Assembly: GCF_900100115.1 (NCBI RefSeq)
Contig: NZ_FNKL01000002.1
Coordinates: 1-64,000 of the forward strand
Length of the DNA stretch: 64,000 nt
Direction: 5' to 3'
Source of the DNA: Chryseobacterium soldanellicola
Lineage (GTDB): Bacteria > Bacteroidota > Bacteroidia > Flavobacteriales > Weeksellaceae
A model generated the notes under the pieces. The model saw nothing but the letters and a program-made list of their open reading frames with translations. It searched no databases and was not told the DNA's origin. Within the stretch, counting starts at the first letter, position 1; each line of letters begins with the position of its first letter. Positions 29,332 to 38,056 of the stretch are shown one piece after another. The position numbers and the translations under genes were made by a program.

Positions 29332-29487
29332 TTGTGGCCTGCTCTTTTGCATCTTTGCTCCAGGTAAAAACACAAATGTTTATTTTTTGTATGTGTACAG
29401 TACGAAAATATAAATATTAAATGCTGATCAGCGAAACCGAGTCACGGCATATATGACAAAAATAAATTATTAAAAAATTATCAAAAA

Positions 29488-29679
29488 ATGAAAAAGCAGA
29501 AATTAGAGTCCCTTAAAGGGAAAAAATTTGACAAACAAGCAATGCATACGATCAAAGGAGGTAAAATAGGCTTCCAGGATTCTATTGGGGATTGCACAAC
29601 TTTAAATATGACTAAAGTTATGTCAACAGGAGAAGTTAAAAGAGACCAAGATACTGATGATTCTGATTGGGCTTGTTAA
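29488..29679 (+). CDS. Grasp-with-spasm type RiPP precursor peptide
   Basis: 63 residues. The leader MKKQKLESLKGKKFDKQAMH runs to TIKGG. The core (about 38 residues) has several Thr/Ser followed by acidic residues and two Cys (GDCTT and a terminal DWAC). Thr/Ser and Asp/Glu in one core are what ATP-grasp ligases of the graspetide type join by ester bonds. It is the first gene of an operon with ATP-grasp and SPASM maturases, which supports the call. Confidence 0.8.
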   Translation: MKKQKLESLKGKKFDKQAMHTIKGGKIGFQDSIGDCTTLNMTKVMSTGEVKRDQDTDDSDWAC

Positions 29680-29689
29680 TTTAAAAAAA

Positions 29690-30232
29690 ATGAAAGGAGG
29701 AGCATTCCTCCTTTCTATTCTTTTTTGTTTTTGTTGTGCTCCAAACAAAAATGTTATTATAACTGATCTAAATAATGTTGAAAATACATATTCGAAAACA
29801 CTATCTAATCAAAAATATGGAATCACATTTTATAGCTTAGGAGGAAAGAAATACAAAAAAGTAAATAAATATCGTTTCTACAATCAAAAAAAGAATGAGG
29901 AAATTTTTGTCATCCGAAATGATATTGGAGGGAACTTAATATATGAAGGATTATTTAAGATAGAGAATCCAGAAAGCTATTTAACCAGACTTAAAGAAAT
30001 TAAAAATTGTAAAATCGTAAAAAAGAATACTATTATATATGATGAAAAAAGTATTGACGGCACCGAGTATAGTTATATTATAGGCAATAAAAAAATAAAA
30101 GAATTTATTTTTAATAAAAATGAGTCCCTTTTTACTTATGTCGTACAAATTAACAAACAATCACCAACAATCAAATATAATATTAACAGATACCTTGAAC
30201 AAGCGTTGGAGGGAATAAATTTAAATAATTAA
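29690..30232 (+). CDS. Small exported protein of the grasp-with-spasm operon
   Basis: 180 aa from the ATG at 29690 (MKGGAFLLSILFCFCCAPNK). The N-terminus is a signal peptide with Cys residues that could serve as a lipobox, so a lipoprotein is possible. The rest is soluble, lysine-rich and beta-like, with no domain I recognise. It begins 10 bp after the precursor stop, and its stop overlaps the ATP-grasp start (TAATG), so it belongs to the operon. It might act as immunity, export or sensor protein; this is a guess. Confidence 0.65.
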   Translation: MKGGAFLLSILFCFCCAPNKNVIITDLNNVENTYSKTLSNQKYGITFYSLGGKKYKKVNKYRFYNQKKNEEIFVIRNDIGGNLIYEGLFKIENPESYLTRLKEIKNCKIVKKNTIIYDEKSIDGTEYSYIIGNKKIKEFIFNKNESLFTYVVQINKQSPTIKYNINRYLEQALEGINLNN

Positions 30233-31227
30233 TGATTTTAATTCTTTCGAATTCAAGATTTGAATCGTCAACAGATTCTGTTTGTGATTGGTTAATACAT
30301 CTAAATGCTGATTTTTTCAGATTAAATATTGATGAGCTATTTAGTGATAAATATAAAATATATTTTGATATTGATAATGACTTCATAACAATTACAAACA
30401 CACAGCTTAATAAAGAAATCAATCTAAATGATATAAAAATTGTATGGTGTAGAAGGAAATCTGAAAAAAGCTTTAATACTATTATTGATAATATTAGCGA
30501 TGATAATATTACATATAATAGGATTGTGTTTGCTCGATTCATGTCAATGGAAAGAAATACTTTTTTGAAAACAATATTGAAAAGGATTGAAAAAGGGAAA
30601 TGGTTTGATTATTATGAGACAATTAATGAACTTAATAAAATTGAAGCCTTACAACTTGCAAAAAAAGTTGGCTTGAACATTCCAAAGTCGTTTATCACAA
30701 ATTACTCAGAATCATTCTCACAATATAATCATATTAATGAAGAATCAATTACAAAACCACTTTTCGAAGCAACAGGATTTATCGGTGAAAAAGGCTCTTA
30801 CATAACTCATACAAAGCAACTTGATAAGAGAAATAAAATTCCGTCTTATTTTACTCCTTCTTTAATTCAGGCTAAAATTAATAAAAAATATGAGTTACGT
30901 ATTTTCTATCTTGATAATCAATTTTTTGCAATGGCTATTTTTTCTTCTTCAAATTCTAAAACAAAACTTGATTTTAGAGCCTATGATTTTAAAAAACCAA
31001 ACAGAACTGTCCCATATAATTTGCCAGATAACATTAAAAACTCTCTAAATGAGTTAATGAATAAACTTAATTTATATAATGGTTCAATTGATATGATTGT
31101 TGACACAGATGGAAATTATATTTTTTTGGAAGTTAATCCTATAGGTCAGTTTGGCATGGTTTCATTACCATGTAGATATTATATAGAAAAAGAAATTGCA
31201 ATGTTTCTTATAAATAGATCAAAATGA
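30232..31227 (+). CDS. gwsG: Grasp-with-spasm system ATP-grasp peptide maturase
   Basis: 331 aa. ATP-grasp ligase with the N-terminal start ILILSNSRFESSTD, a middle ATP-binding region (KPLFEATGFIGEKG) and the C-terminal metal-binding motif FLEVNPIGQFG. It resembles graspetide ligases that use ATP to join acidic side chains to Ser/Thr/Lys in a precursor. Neighbour genes are the precursor upstream and a SPASM protein downstream, the arrangement that gives the system its name. The DNA is visibly more AT-rich than the core genome, suggesting transfer. Confidence 0.85.
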   Translation: MILILSNSRFESSTDSVCDWLIHLNADFFRLNIDELFSDKYKIYFDIDNDFITITNTQLNKEINLNDIKIVWCRRKSEKSFNTIIDNISDDNITYNRIVFARFMSMERNTFLKTILKRIEKGKWFDYYETINELNKIEALQLAKKVGLNIPKSFITNYSESFSQYNHINEESITKPLFEATGFIGEKGSYITHTKQLDKRNKIPSYFTPSLIQAKINKKYELRIFYLDNQFFAMAIFSSSNSKTKLDFRAYDFKKPNRTVPYNLPDNIKNSLNELMNKLNLYNGSIDMIVDTDGNYIFLEVNPIGQFGMVSLPCRYYIEKEIAMFLINRSK

Positions 31228-31418
31228 AATCAAATAAAGAACTCAACAAACTAATCAAAGAATATAACGCGCCTTTGATTTTACAAAATATTAATCGATT
31301 GTATATTCCGGAAGATGATCTTTCAGAAAACACAAATAGACAAGTTTCTGGGAGCAGTATTTTACAGTGTTCAAAAAAATTTAAATATTCCTTTTTTAAA
31401 AATATATCAAAACTTTGA
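31224..31418 (+). CDS. Small protein between the ATP-grasp and SPASM genes
   Basis: 64 aa, basic, no signal peptide, one Cys. Its ATG overlaps the ATP-grasp stop (ATGA), and its stop overlaps the TTG start of the SPASM gene (TTGA), so translational coupling on both sides is likely. It has no GG leader and no recognised domain. It may be a partner or leader-binding protein of the maturases, or a second unusual substrate. Confidence 0.5.
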   Translation: MKSNKELNKLIKEYNAPLILQNINRLYIPEDDLSENTNRQVSGSSILQCSKKFKYSFFKNISKL

Positions 31419-32476
31419 AAACCTACAAATTATTTTCCAATTGTATATTGGTCAAAGGCTTTACAAGATCATCAATTATTGATACTCAAAGAAAAGAAAT
31501 CTTTTTAATTCCTAATGATTTATATAAGATATTAAATGATGAGAAATTAATTAATTTTGAAAAGTTAGAAAAGGAATTTTATGACAGTAAACAAATTATT
31601 AAAGGATATAGAAAGTTTCTGCTAGAAAAAGAGTTAATATTTGAATGTAATCAAAATGAAGTTGATTTTTTTATTCCGATACAAAAGGGTTATTCCACTC
31701 CTTCCAGTATTACCAATATGATCATTGATATATCTGATTCTTTAGATCCTTTTCTAAACAAAATAAAAAAAGAAATAGAACATTTGGGTGTAGTTGCGTT
31801 ACAATTAAGAGCTTTTGATTTTCAGGAAAAAATCATATGTGATTTTCTAGATTTATTAGAAGAAGACAGCAGAATATATGACCTTCAGATTATTTTAAAA
31901 TATGAAAATAATATCGATTCTAAATTGAAAAAGTTACTAAGATATACTCGGATCAACAAAATATTAGTATTTGGAGGTGAAATTAATTACAAAGATGAGA
32001 GAGTTATATTTATTCAAAGATCAATAAGTAATGCTAAAAGTTGTGGTTTAATTGACGAAAATATCACATATATAAATTCTGATATTGCACACGAATCAAT
32101 GAATTTTAATTCTTGCCTTCACAAAAAAATAAGTATTGATAAACAAGGAAATATAAAGAATTGTCCTTCAATGTGTCAAGGTTTTGGGAATATCAAAACC
32201 AATACTTTAGAAGAAGCATTAGAACACAAAGATTTCAAAAAATACTGGAATCTCACCAAAGACAATATAGAAGGGTGTAAAGATTGTGAATTTAGACATA
32301 TTTGTACAGATTGCAGAGCTTACACGGAACGTACTCATATCAATGGTCTGGAATTTGACACCTCAAAACCATTAAAATGTGGTTATGATCCTTACACCGG
32401 AGAATGGGAAGAATGGAGCAAAAACCCATTAAAACAAAAAGCAATAAAACATTATGAATTGGAAAATTTTATTTAG
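31415..32476 (+). CDS. gwsS: Grasp-with-spasm system SPASM-domain peptide maturase
   Basis: 353 aa starting at TTG 31415 (MKTYKLFSNCILVKG). The C-terminal third has the SPASM cysteine pattern (NSCLHKK, NCPSMCQGF, GCKDCEFRHICTDC, KCGYDPYTG), which binds auxiliary iron-sulfur clusters. The CxxxCxxC motif of radical SAM enzymes is not seen at the N-terminus, so this is a SPASM protein without a canonical radical SAM cluster, as known for the grasp-with-spasm family. It probably works with the ATP-grasp enzyme on the peptide encoded at 29488. Confidence 0.85.
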   Translation: MKTYKLFSNCILVKGFTRSSIIDTQRKEIFLIPNDLYKILNDEKLINFEKLEKEFYDSKQIIKGYRKFLLEKELIFECNQNEVDFFIPIQKGYSTPSSITNMIIDISDSLDPFLNKIKKEIEHLGVVALQLRAFDFQEKIICDFLDLLEEDSRIYDLQIILKYENNIDSKLKKLLRYTRINKILVFGGEINYKDERVIFIQRSISNAKSCGLIDENITYINSDIAHESMNFNSCLHKKISIDKQGNIKNCPSMCQGFGNIKTNTLEEALEHKDFKKYWNLTKDNIEGCKDCEFRHICTDCRAYTERTHINGLEFDTSKPLKCGYDPYTGEWEEWSKNPLKQKAIKHYELENFI

Positions 32477-33278
32477 AACAGGCGTACTTATGATATTATT
32501 TTTTAATATATCACAAGGACAAAATCATAGAGTTTATTATCAGATGACCTACAAAGCAGATTCATCGAATGTAGAAACCACTAAAAAAAATATGGTTTTA
32601 TTAATAAAAGATAATAAATCAAAATTCTATTCTCAAGAACAGCTCGCAAATGATTCTCTAATTATTGAAAAAGAAAAAACTGGTGGTAAAGCTCAAAAAA
32701 AATTTGATTATAGTTTTATGACAATAAAGGATAACCAAGAAAAAAAGCTTTATAAATTCACGTCTTTACTAAGGGATTTTTACAAAACTTCCGAAAACGC
32801 ACCTTCATTTAATTGGAAAATTAGTAATGAAACTAAAAAAATAGAAAATTACACCTGTCAAAAAGCTACCCTTAATTATGCTGGTCGTTTATGGGAAGCT
32901 TGGTTTACTACAGATATCGCTTTGCAGGATGGTCCATTTATTTTTAACGGATTGCCTGGTTTAATAGTTTATATGAAGGATTCTAAAAATAATTATGAAT
33001 TCAGTTTTACAGGAATAAAAAAAGATGAAACTACAGATATTAATTATTTATCCTCAAAGCCTTTGGAAATATCAAAAAAGCAACTCGACAAAGTTCTTTT
33101 AGACCATTATAATGATCCATATCGAGAAATGAAAGCGGGCAGTATAAAAGTACGTTGGCAAGATGAAAATGGAAAAGAGTTTACACCTGATTACAAAGAA
33201 CTCACAAAAACCGAACAAAAAGCAATCAAAAAGAATAACAATCCCATAGAATTATCTGAAGCCATAAAATATCCTTAA
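32454..33278 (+). CDS. GLPGLI family exported protein
   Basis: 274 aa with a signal peptide (about 1-22, ending SQG). The family signature appears as NGLPGLIVYMKD at about residues 163-174. GLPGLI proteins are exported Bacteroidota proteins of unknown function. The start overlaps the SPASM gene stop by 23 bp, which places it as the last gene of the grasp-with-spasm operon. Confidence 0.88.
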   Translation: MNWKILFRTGVLMILFFNISQGQNHRVYYQMTYKADSSNVETTKKNMVLLIKDNKSKFYSQEQLANDSLIIEKEKTGGKAQKKFDYSFMTIKDNQEKKLYKFTSLLRDFYKTSENAPSFNWKISNETKKIENYTCQKATLNYAGRLWEAWFTTDIALQDGPFIFNGLPGLIVYMKDSKNNYEFSFTGIKKDETTDINYLSSKPLEISKKQLDKVLLDHYNDPYREMKAGSIKVRWQDENGKEFTPDYKELTKTEQKAIKKNNNPIELSEAIKYP

Positions 33279-33354
33279 TTAATATAAATCACTATTTAAA
33301 GAAAAACTATTTGTTTTTTTAAAACATCTACGTATTTTAGTTAAAAATATTAAT

Positions 33355-34863
33355 ATGCTTTTGGACAAACTAATCACCTATTTAAAATTAGACAAACAAG
33401 AATTTCTTTTTCAATTTAATTCGCACCCCAATTACCCTTCAGCATTGGCTTTTAGTGATACTCTTAATTTTATGGGCGTGAGAAATGATGCTTACGAACT
33501 CGACAAAGAATATTGGGACGAGCTTCCTGAAGAATTTATCACCATTGTCGATAATTCCTTTTCTTTGGTTAAAAAAAACGGAACGCAATATTCCATATAT
33601 TCTGATAAATCGAAGACTATCAATAAAGAACAGCTTCATAAAAACTCAACAGATTTTGTTTTATTATTTGAAAAATCGGAGAAATTGGAAGTCAAATCAG
33701 TATCAAACTTTCAGTCAATTATTTATGCTGTTTTGGGAATTATCGCGATTTATTCGCTTGTTAACCAGACGTGGTATGAGGCTGTTTTTAATGTACTTTC
33801 ATTAATTGGCGTATATATTTCTTTAGAGATTTTTAATCAAAAATTCGGGAATACCTCTGCGGTGATCGGAAGTATTTGTGGTGACACCTCCGCCAATCAA
33901 ACGGCAAATTCGTGTAATAAAATTATCACCCAGGACAAAACAAGTATTTTAGGTTTAAAATTTTCAGATTTTTCTTTGATTTACTTTATAGGAATTACCG
34001 TCTTAGGATTATTTTTACCAAGTACATCATTTATTATTAAAGGTTTTACGTTTGTTTCAATAATTGCAATAGGCTATTCATTATATATACAGGCTTTTGT
34101 TGAAAAAACTTTTTGCCGGGTGTGTCTTTTAATTATTTCGATTTTAGTGGCACAATTGGTAATAAGCTCGCTCTTTTTTGAAAATACATTTTTAGATTCT
34201 AAAATTCTTGTCTTAACAGCGGTTTTATGGATTGTGACCTTTGGGGTTGTTTTGTTTTCCGATACTATTCTTCAGGAAAAAGAAACTTTACAGAAATCAA
34301 ATACTAAAAATTTAAGATTTAAAAGAAATTACGAACTTTTCAAAAGAGAATTAACAGAAGGTGAAAGGGTCAACTTTACAGACAACGAAACATTTTCGGT
34401 AGGAAATAAAGAGGCTAAACTTCGTATTTCCTTAATTTCAAACCCTTATTGTGGTTTTTGTAAAGACGCTCATAAAATTCTGGAAGATTTACTGGAAAAA
34501 TATCCGAACGATATTTCTGCCCAGATGAGATTCAATTATTCTCCGGAAAGAGCCGATGAAAAATACAATAATCTGATTTCAGATTTTACTCATATTTATA
34601 AGAACAGATCTCAAAATGATTTCTTAAACGCCGTTGACACATGGTTTCAAAATAAAGATGAAAATAAGATCAGAGCAATTGCAGGAACCAATTCCAACCT
34701 TGAAGATTTGACTTCATTGATTGAAATGACAAAAGAAAACAGTGAAGCCGGTTTAAATTTTACTCCGATATTTATTATCAATGGATACCAGTTTCCTGAT
34801 AAATATGATCGTGAAGATATCTGGTTTTTTATTAGCGAATTGCTTGAAGACGAAGAGTTTTAA
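33355..34863 (+). CDS. VKOR-thioredoxin fusion with C39-like N-terminus (disulfide formation)
   Basis: 502 aa. Residues about 1-95 resemble a C39 peptidase fold without the catalytic Cys (SHPNYPSALAFSDTL). A VKOR-like membrane domain with about five to six helices follows (about 120-310), with a Cys pair in SICGDTSANQ and NSCNKI and a CxxC in FCRVC. The C-terminal thioredoxin/DsbA-like domain (about 345-502) has PYCGFCK. The protein should oxidise cysteines outside the membrane and pass electrons to quinone. Placement just before four Cys-rich leader peptides and a peptide exporter makes these peptides its likely substrates. Confidence 0.87.
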   Translation: MLLDKLITYLKLDKQEFLFQFNSHPNYPSALAFSDTLNFMGVRNDAYELDKEYWDELPEEFITIVDNSFSLVKKNGTQYSIYSDKSKTINKEQLHKNSTDFVLLFEKSEKLEVKSVSNFQSIIYAVLGIIAIYSLVNQTWYEAVFNVLSLIGVYISLEIFNQKFGNTSAVIGSICGDTSANQTANSCNKIITQDKTSILGLKFSDFSLIYFIGITVLGLFLPSTSFIIKGFTFVSIIAIGYSLYIQAFVEKTFCRVCLLIISILVAQLVISSLFFENTFLDSKILVLTAVLWIVTFGVVLFSDTILQEKETLQKSNTKNLRFKRNYELFKRELTEGERVNFTDNETFSVGNKEAKLRISLISNPYCGFCKDAHKILEDLLEKYPNDISAQMRFNYSPERADEKYNNLISDFTHIYKNRSQNDFLNAVDTWFQNKDENKIRAIAGTNSNLEDLTSLIEMTKENSEAGLNFTPIFIINGYQFPDKYDREDIWFFISELLEDEEF

Positions 34864-34914
34864 TGAAAAATATTCATTATTAAAGAAAATTCACTAAATT
34901 AGGATAAATTTAAA

Positions 34915-34948
34915 GCGGACTCCGAAAAGCTTATAAAAGAGTAGGAAA
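34915..34948 (+). promoter_or_regulatory. Conserved leader motif, copy A
   Basis: Core TCCGAAAAGC, 7-bp spacer, then AGAGTAGGAAA, ending 16 nt before the ATG of the first Cys-rich peptide gene. Copies occur at 53812 and 54438 (plus) and 63780 (minus). Confidence 0.7.
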
Positions 34949-34964
34949 CACCAAAATCTTTAGT

Positions 34965-35138
34965 ATGAAAAACATCAAAAAACTTAACAGAAATCAGTTG
35001 AGATCGGTTACAGGTGGATTAGCCTGTCGATTTGACGACGATTATTGCCCGGGATCTTCCGTTTGCTGCAGAAACGGCGGACCATTAGACGGAATCTGCA
35101 GAACGCCTGAACAAATGCAGACTCAATGCCCATTTTAA
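34965..35138 (+). CDS. Cys-rich bacteriocin-like GG-leader peptide 1 (knottin-like framework)
   Basis: 57 aa. The leader MKNIKKLNRNQLRSVTGG ends in a double glycine, the cut site for the C39 exporter downstream. The mature part has six Cys in the order C-x6-C-x5-CC-x9-C-x9-C, the framework of inhibitor cystine knots. Leaders of the MKNLKKLSR...GG type are common in Chryseobacterium and usually annotated bacteriocin-like. It is preceded by the conserved leader motif (copy A). Activity is unknown. Confidence 0.8.
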   Translation: MKNIKKLNRNQLRSVTGGLACRFDDDYCPGSSVCCRNGGPLDGICRTPEQMQTQCPF

Positions 35139-35156
35139 TAACTAAAACCTATCATC

Positions 35157-35300
35157 ATGAAAAATCTTAAAAAATTATCAAAAAAAGACATGAAATCTAT
35201 CCAGGGATCTATTCCTGAATGCCTTGCGGGATATTATTGGTGCAATATTACCAAAAAGTGTATTCCTGTTGGGACAACTTGCGGTATATTAGAAGACTAA
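35157..35300 (+). CDS. Cys-rich bacteriocin-like leader peptide 2
   Basis: 47 aa, starting MKNLKKLSKKDMKSIQGS. The usual double glycine is Gly-Ser here, so C39 cleavage may be altered. The mature part has four Cys at even spacing (C-x6-C-x5-C-x6-C). It lies 18 bp after peptide 1 and is probably on the same transcript. Confidence 0.75.
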   Translation: MKNLKKLSKKDMKSIQGSIPECLAGYYWCNITKKCIPVGTTCGILED

Positions 35301-35360
35301 GCTTTTAAAGTACCTTTTTACACTAAAAAATTCAAACCAAACCATTTTAAAACAATTACT

Positions 35361-35540
35361 ATGAAAAATTTAAAGAAAATCGGAAGAGAAGATTTAAAAT
35401 CCATCAAAGGAGGATTAAGACAATGCCCTGAAGACGGCCAGTGCGGAAACGGCTGGTGCTGTTCAGGTGGCGCCTGCAGATTAATTTCCGGAGCCAGCCC
35501 AAGCACCTATCTTTGTGATTATATTCCACCAATCGATTAA
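35361..35540 (+). CDS. Cys-rich bacteriocin-like GG-leader peptide 3 (knottin-like framework)
   Basis: 59 aa, leader MKNLKKIGREDLKSIKGG. Six Cys in the order C-x5-C-x4-CC-x4-C-x12-C, again the C-C-CC-C-C framework. It lies 60 bp after peptide 2. An even number of Cys and the upstream VKOR-thioredoxin gene suggest disulfides and not thioether crosslinks. Confidence 0.8.
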   Translation: MKNLKKIGREDLKSIKGGLRQCPEDGQCGNGWCCSGGACRLISGASPSTYLCDYIPPID

Positions 35541-35594
35541 TCATTTCTAAAAAAATTTATATCTTAGAAAAACAGTAAATCAATATTTTAAACT

Positions 35595-35774
35595 ATGAAA
35601 AATCTTAAAAAACTTTCAAGAGAAAATCTGAAAACAGTAAAAGGAGGAATTACTCCGGAATGTGCCGCAGGCCAGGCTGCATCTACGAAATGTTATATTT
35701 CAAGCGATGAATGCACAAGTGATCCGAATTCGGACGGTTTCTGCATCCGTTACTGCAACAGATACTGCTATTAA
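35595..35774 (+). CDS. Cys-rich bacteriocin-like GG-leader peptide 4
   Basis: 59 aa, leader MKNLKKLSRENLKTVKGG. Six Cys with a different order (C-x9-C-x6-C-x9-C-x3-C-x3-C), ending NRYCY. It is the last peptide gene before the exporter, and a hairpin (35803-35833) follows it. Confidence 0.8.
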   Translation: MKNLKKLSRENLKTVKGGITPECAAGQAASTKCYISSDECTSDPNSDGFCIRYCNRYCY

Positions 35775-35802
35775 AAGTAAAAAAACTTTTAAATAAAGAA
35801 TA

Positions 35803-35840
35803 GTTGTCGTCAAAATGGCGGCAACTTGTTTTAAAAATAA
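35803..35840 (+). terminator. Hairpin between peptide genes and exporter, possible attenuator
   Basis: GTTGTCG pairs with CGGCAAC around a 9-nt loop and is followed by TTGTTTT. It would let the peptide genes be made in excess over the exporter. It also covers an upstream TTG (35804) in the exporter frame, which argues for the later start at 35852. Confidence 0.45.
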
Positions 35841-35851
35841 AACATAAATCA

Positions 35852-38044
35852 TTGAAATCTTTTCCTTTCTACCGCCAACCAGATTCCAAAGACTGCGGCC
35901 CTACCTGCCTCCGTATTGTAAGCAAATTTTACGGAAAAAGTATATCACTACAACAAATACGAAACCTTTCTGAGACCACCAGAGAAGGAAGCAGCCTACT
36001 TGGTTTGAGCGATGCTGCTGAAGATCTGGGTTTCCGCTCATTAGGGGTACAGATTGATTTTAAGACACTTGCAGACGAAGTTCCTTTTCCCTGCATCGTT
36101 CACTGGAACAAAAATCATTTTGTTGTTGTTTATAAAATTGATAAAAACAATAAAGTTTACATTTCAGATCCAAGTTACGGTCTGATCACCTACAACCGGG
36201 ACGAATTTATAAAATTATGGATCGGTGAAAATGCCAACGAAAACACAGAAGAAGGTATCGCTCTGATTTTGGAGACGACCCCTGCGTTTTTTCAAACTGA
36301 ATTTGACGATAAAGAAAGTAAGGCAAGCTTTACATTTCTCTCAAAATATTTATTAAAATACAAATCTCTTGTCATTCAACTGGCAGTCGGCCTTTTGGCG
36401 GGAAGTTTATTATCACTGATTTTCCCTTTCCTTACCCAAAGTATCGTCGATGTCGGGATTCAGAATCAGGACCTGAATTTCATTTACATCATTTTATTGG
36501 CCCAGATCATGCTTTTCATGGGAAGAATGGGAATTGAGGTTATCCGAAGCTGGATTTTACTGCACCTTTCGGCAAGAATTAATATTTCCATCATTTCTGA
36601 TTTTTTCATTAAATTAATGAAGCTTCCCATCAGTTTCTTTGACACCAGGATGACCGGCGATATCATGCAGAGAATCAATGACCATCACAGAATCGAGCAG
36701 CTTTTGACCAGCTCATCTCTGAATACATTATTTTCATTGGTTAACCTTATTATATTCAGTATTGTCCTGCTTTTTTATGATTACAGACTTTTCGTTGTTT
36801 ATTTGGTCGGAGCAGTTTTGTACATTGCATGGATCAGCTTTTTCCTTAATAAAAGAAAAGAGCTCGATTATAAAAGATTCTCACAGGTTTCACAGGAGCA
36901 AAGTAAAGTGATTGAACTGATCAACGGAATGCAGGAAATCAAAATGCACAATGCCGAAAAACAAAAGCGTTGGGACTGGGAATTCTTACAGGTTAAATTA
37001 TTCAAGATCAGGATAAAATCATTGTCATTAGAACAATGGCAATCCGTGGGCGGGAATTTTATCAACCAAATGAAAGATATTCTGGTAAGTTTTCTTTCTG
37101 CAAAGCTTGTTCTTAGTGGAAATTTAACACTAGGGATGATGCTTTCCGTTCAATATATTATCGGACAGTTGAACAGCCCTTTACTACAGTTAATAGATTT
37201 CATCAAGCAAACTCAGGATGCTAAAATTTCATTGGAAAGATTAGGTGAAATTCATGATAAAGAAGATGAAGAAAGCACAGAAGAGCAATATGTACACGAT
37301 ATTCCCGAAAAAGATATTGAGATTGAAAATCTTTCGTTCAGATATATCGGTTCGGATGCTATGGTTTTTGAAAATTTAAGTTTAAATATTCCATATCAGA
37401 AAACAACAGCCATTGTAGGAGCCAGCGGAAGCGGAAAAACGACTCTTTTAAAATTATTAATGAAATTTTACGAGCCTAATGAAGGCGATATAAAAATCGG
37501 AAATACCAAATTAAAAAATGTCTCCCCAAGATTCTGGAGAGACCGTTGTGGCGTGGTGATGCAGGAAGGCTATGTTTTTAATGATACGATTGCCAATAAT
37601 ATTGCCGTCGGAGAGGATTTTGTAGATAAGCAAAAGCTAAGAAAAGCTGTAGAAATCGCCAATATTAAAGATTTTATTGAAGAATTACCGTTAAGTTATA
37701 ATACAAAAATCGGTAACGAAGGTTTAGGAGTCAGTGGCGGACAAAAACAAAGGTTATTTATTGCCCGGGCCGTTTACAAATCTCCGGAGTACATTTTCTT
37801 TGATGAAGCGACTTCAGCCCTGGATGCCAACAACGAAAAAGTGATCATGGAAAATCTGGAGCAATTTTTCAAAGGAAAAACTGCTATTGTTATTGCACAC
37901 AGACTTTCAACGGTAAAACATGCCGATAAAATCATTGTTTTAGACAAAGGAAAAGTCGTGGAAGAAGGAAATCACCAGGAATTAGTCGCCATAAAAGGTG
38001 AATATTACAGATTGGTAAAAAATCAGCTGGAACTTGGAAATTAA
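35852..38044 (+). CDS. Peptidase-containing ABC transporter (C39) for leader peptides
   Basis: About 730 aa from the TTG at 35852. The N-terminal C39 cysteine peptidase (about 1-140) has QPDSKDCGPTCLR with the catalytic Cys, and WNKNHFVVVY and ISDPSYG with the His and Asp. Six membrane helices (about 150-420) follow, then an ABC ATPase with Walker A GASGSGKTT, signature VSGGQ, Walker B FFDEATSALD and H-loop AHRLST. Such exporters cut after the double glycine and export the peptide. The four peptide genes directly upstream are the obvious cargo, and the HlyD adaptor gene follows after 12 bp. A TTG at 35804 would add 16 residues. Confidence 0.92.
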   Translation: MKSFPFYRQPDSKDCGPTCLRIVSKFYGKSISLQQIRNLSETTREGSSLLGLSDAAEDLGFRSLGVQIDFKTLADEVPFPCIVHWNKNHFVVVYKIDKNNKVYISDPSYGLITYNRDEFIKLWIGENANENTEEGIALILETTPAFFQTEFDDKESKASFTFLSKYLLKYKSLVIQLAVGLLAGSLLSLIFPFLTQSIVDVGIQNQDLNFIYIILLAQIMLFMGRMGIEVIRSWILLHLSARINISIISDFFIKLMKLPISFFDTRMTGDIMQRINDHHRIEQLLTSSSLNTLFSLVNLIIFSIVLLFYDYRLFVVYLVGAVLYIAWISFFLNKRKELDYKRFSQVSQEQSKVIELINGMQEIKMHNAEKQKRWDWEFLQVKLFKIRIKSLSLEQWQSVGGNFINQMKDILVSFLSAKLVLSGNLTLGMMLSVQYIIGQLNSPLLQLIDFIKQTQDAKISLERLGEIHDKEDEESTEEQYVHDIPEKDIEIENLSFRYIGSDAMVFENLSLNIPYQKTTAIVGASGSGKTTLLKLLMKFYEPNEGDIKIGNTKLKNVSPRFWRDRCGVVMQEGYVFNDTIANNIAVGEDFVDKQKLRKAVEIANIKDFIEELPLSYNTKIGNEGLGVSGGQKQRLFIARAVYKSPEYIFFDEATSALDANNEKVIMENLEQFFKGKTAIVIAHRLSTVKHADKIIVLDKGKVVEEGNHQELVAIKGEYYRLVKNQLELGN

Positions 38045-38056
38045 TTAGTAATTAAT

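Noticed and set aside
29332-29357. Promoter of the grasp-with-spasm operon just after the 29272 terminator
   Set aside because: CATCTTTG deviates from the -7 consensus and the nearest TTG is only 15 bp away; too weak to list as a feature.
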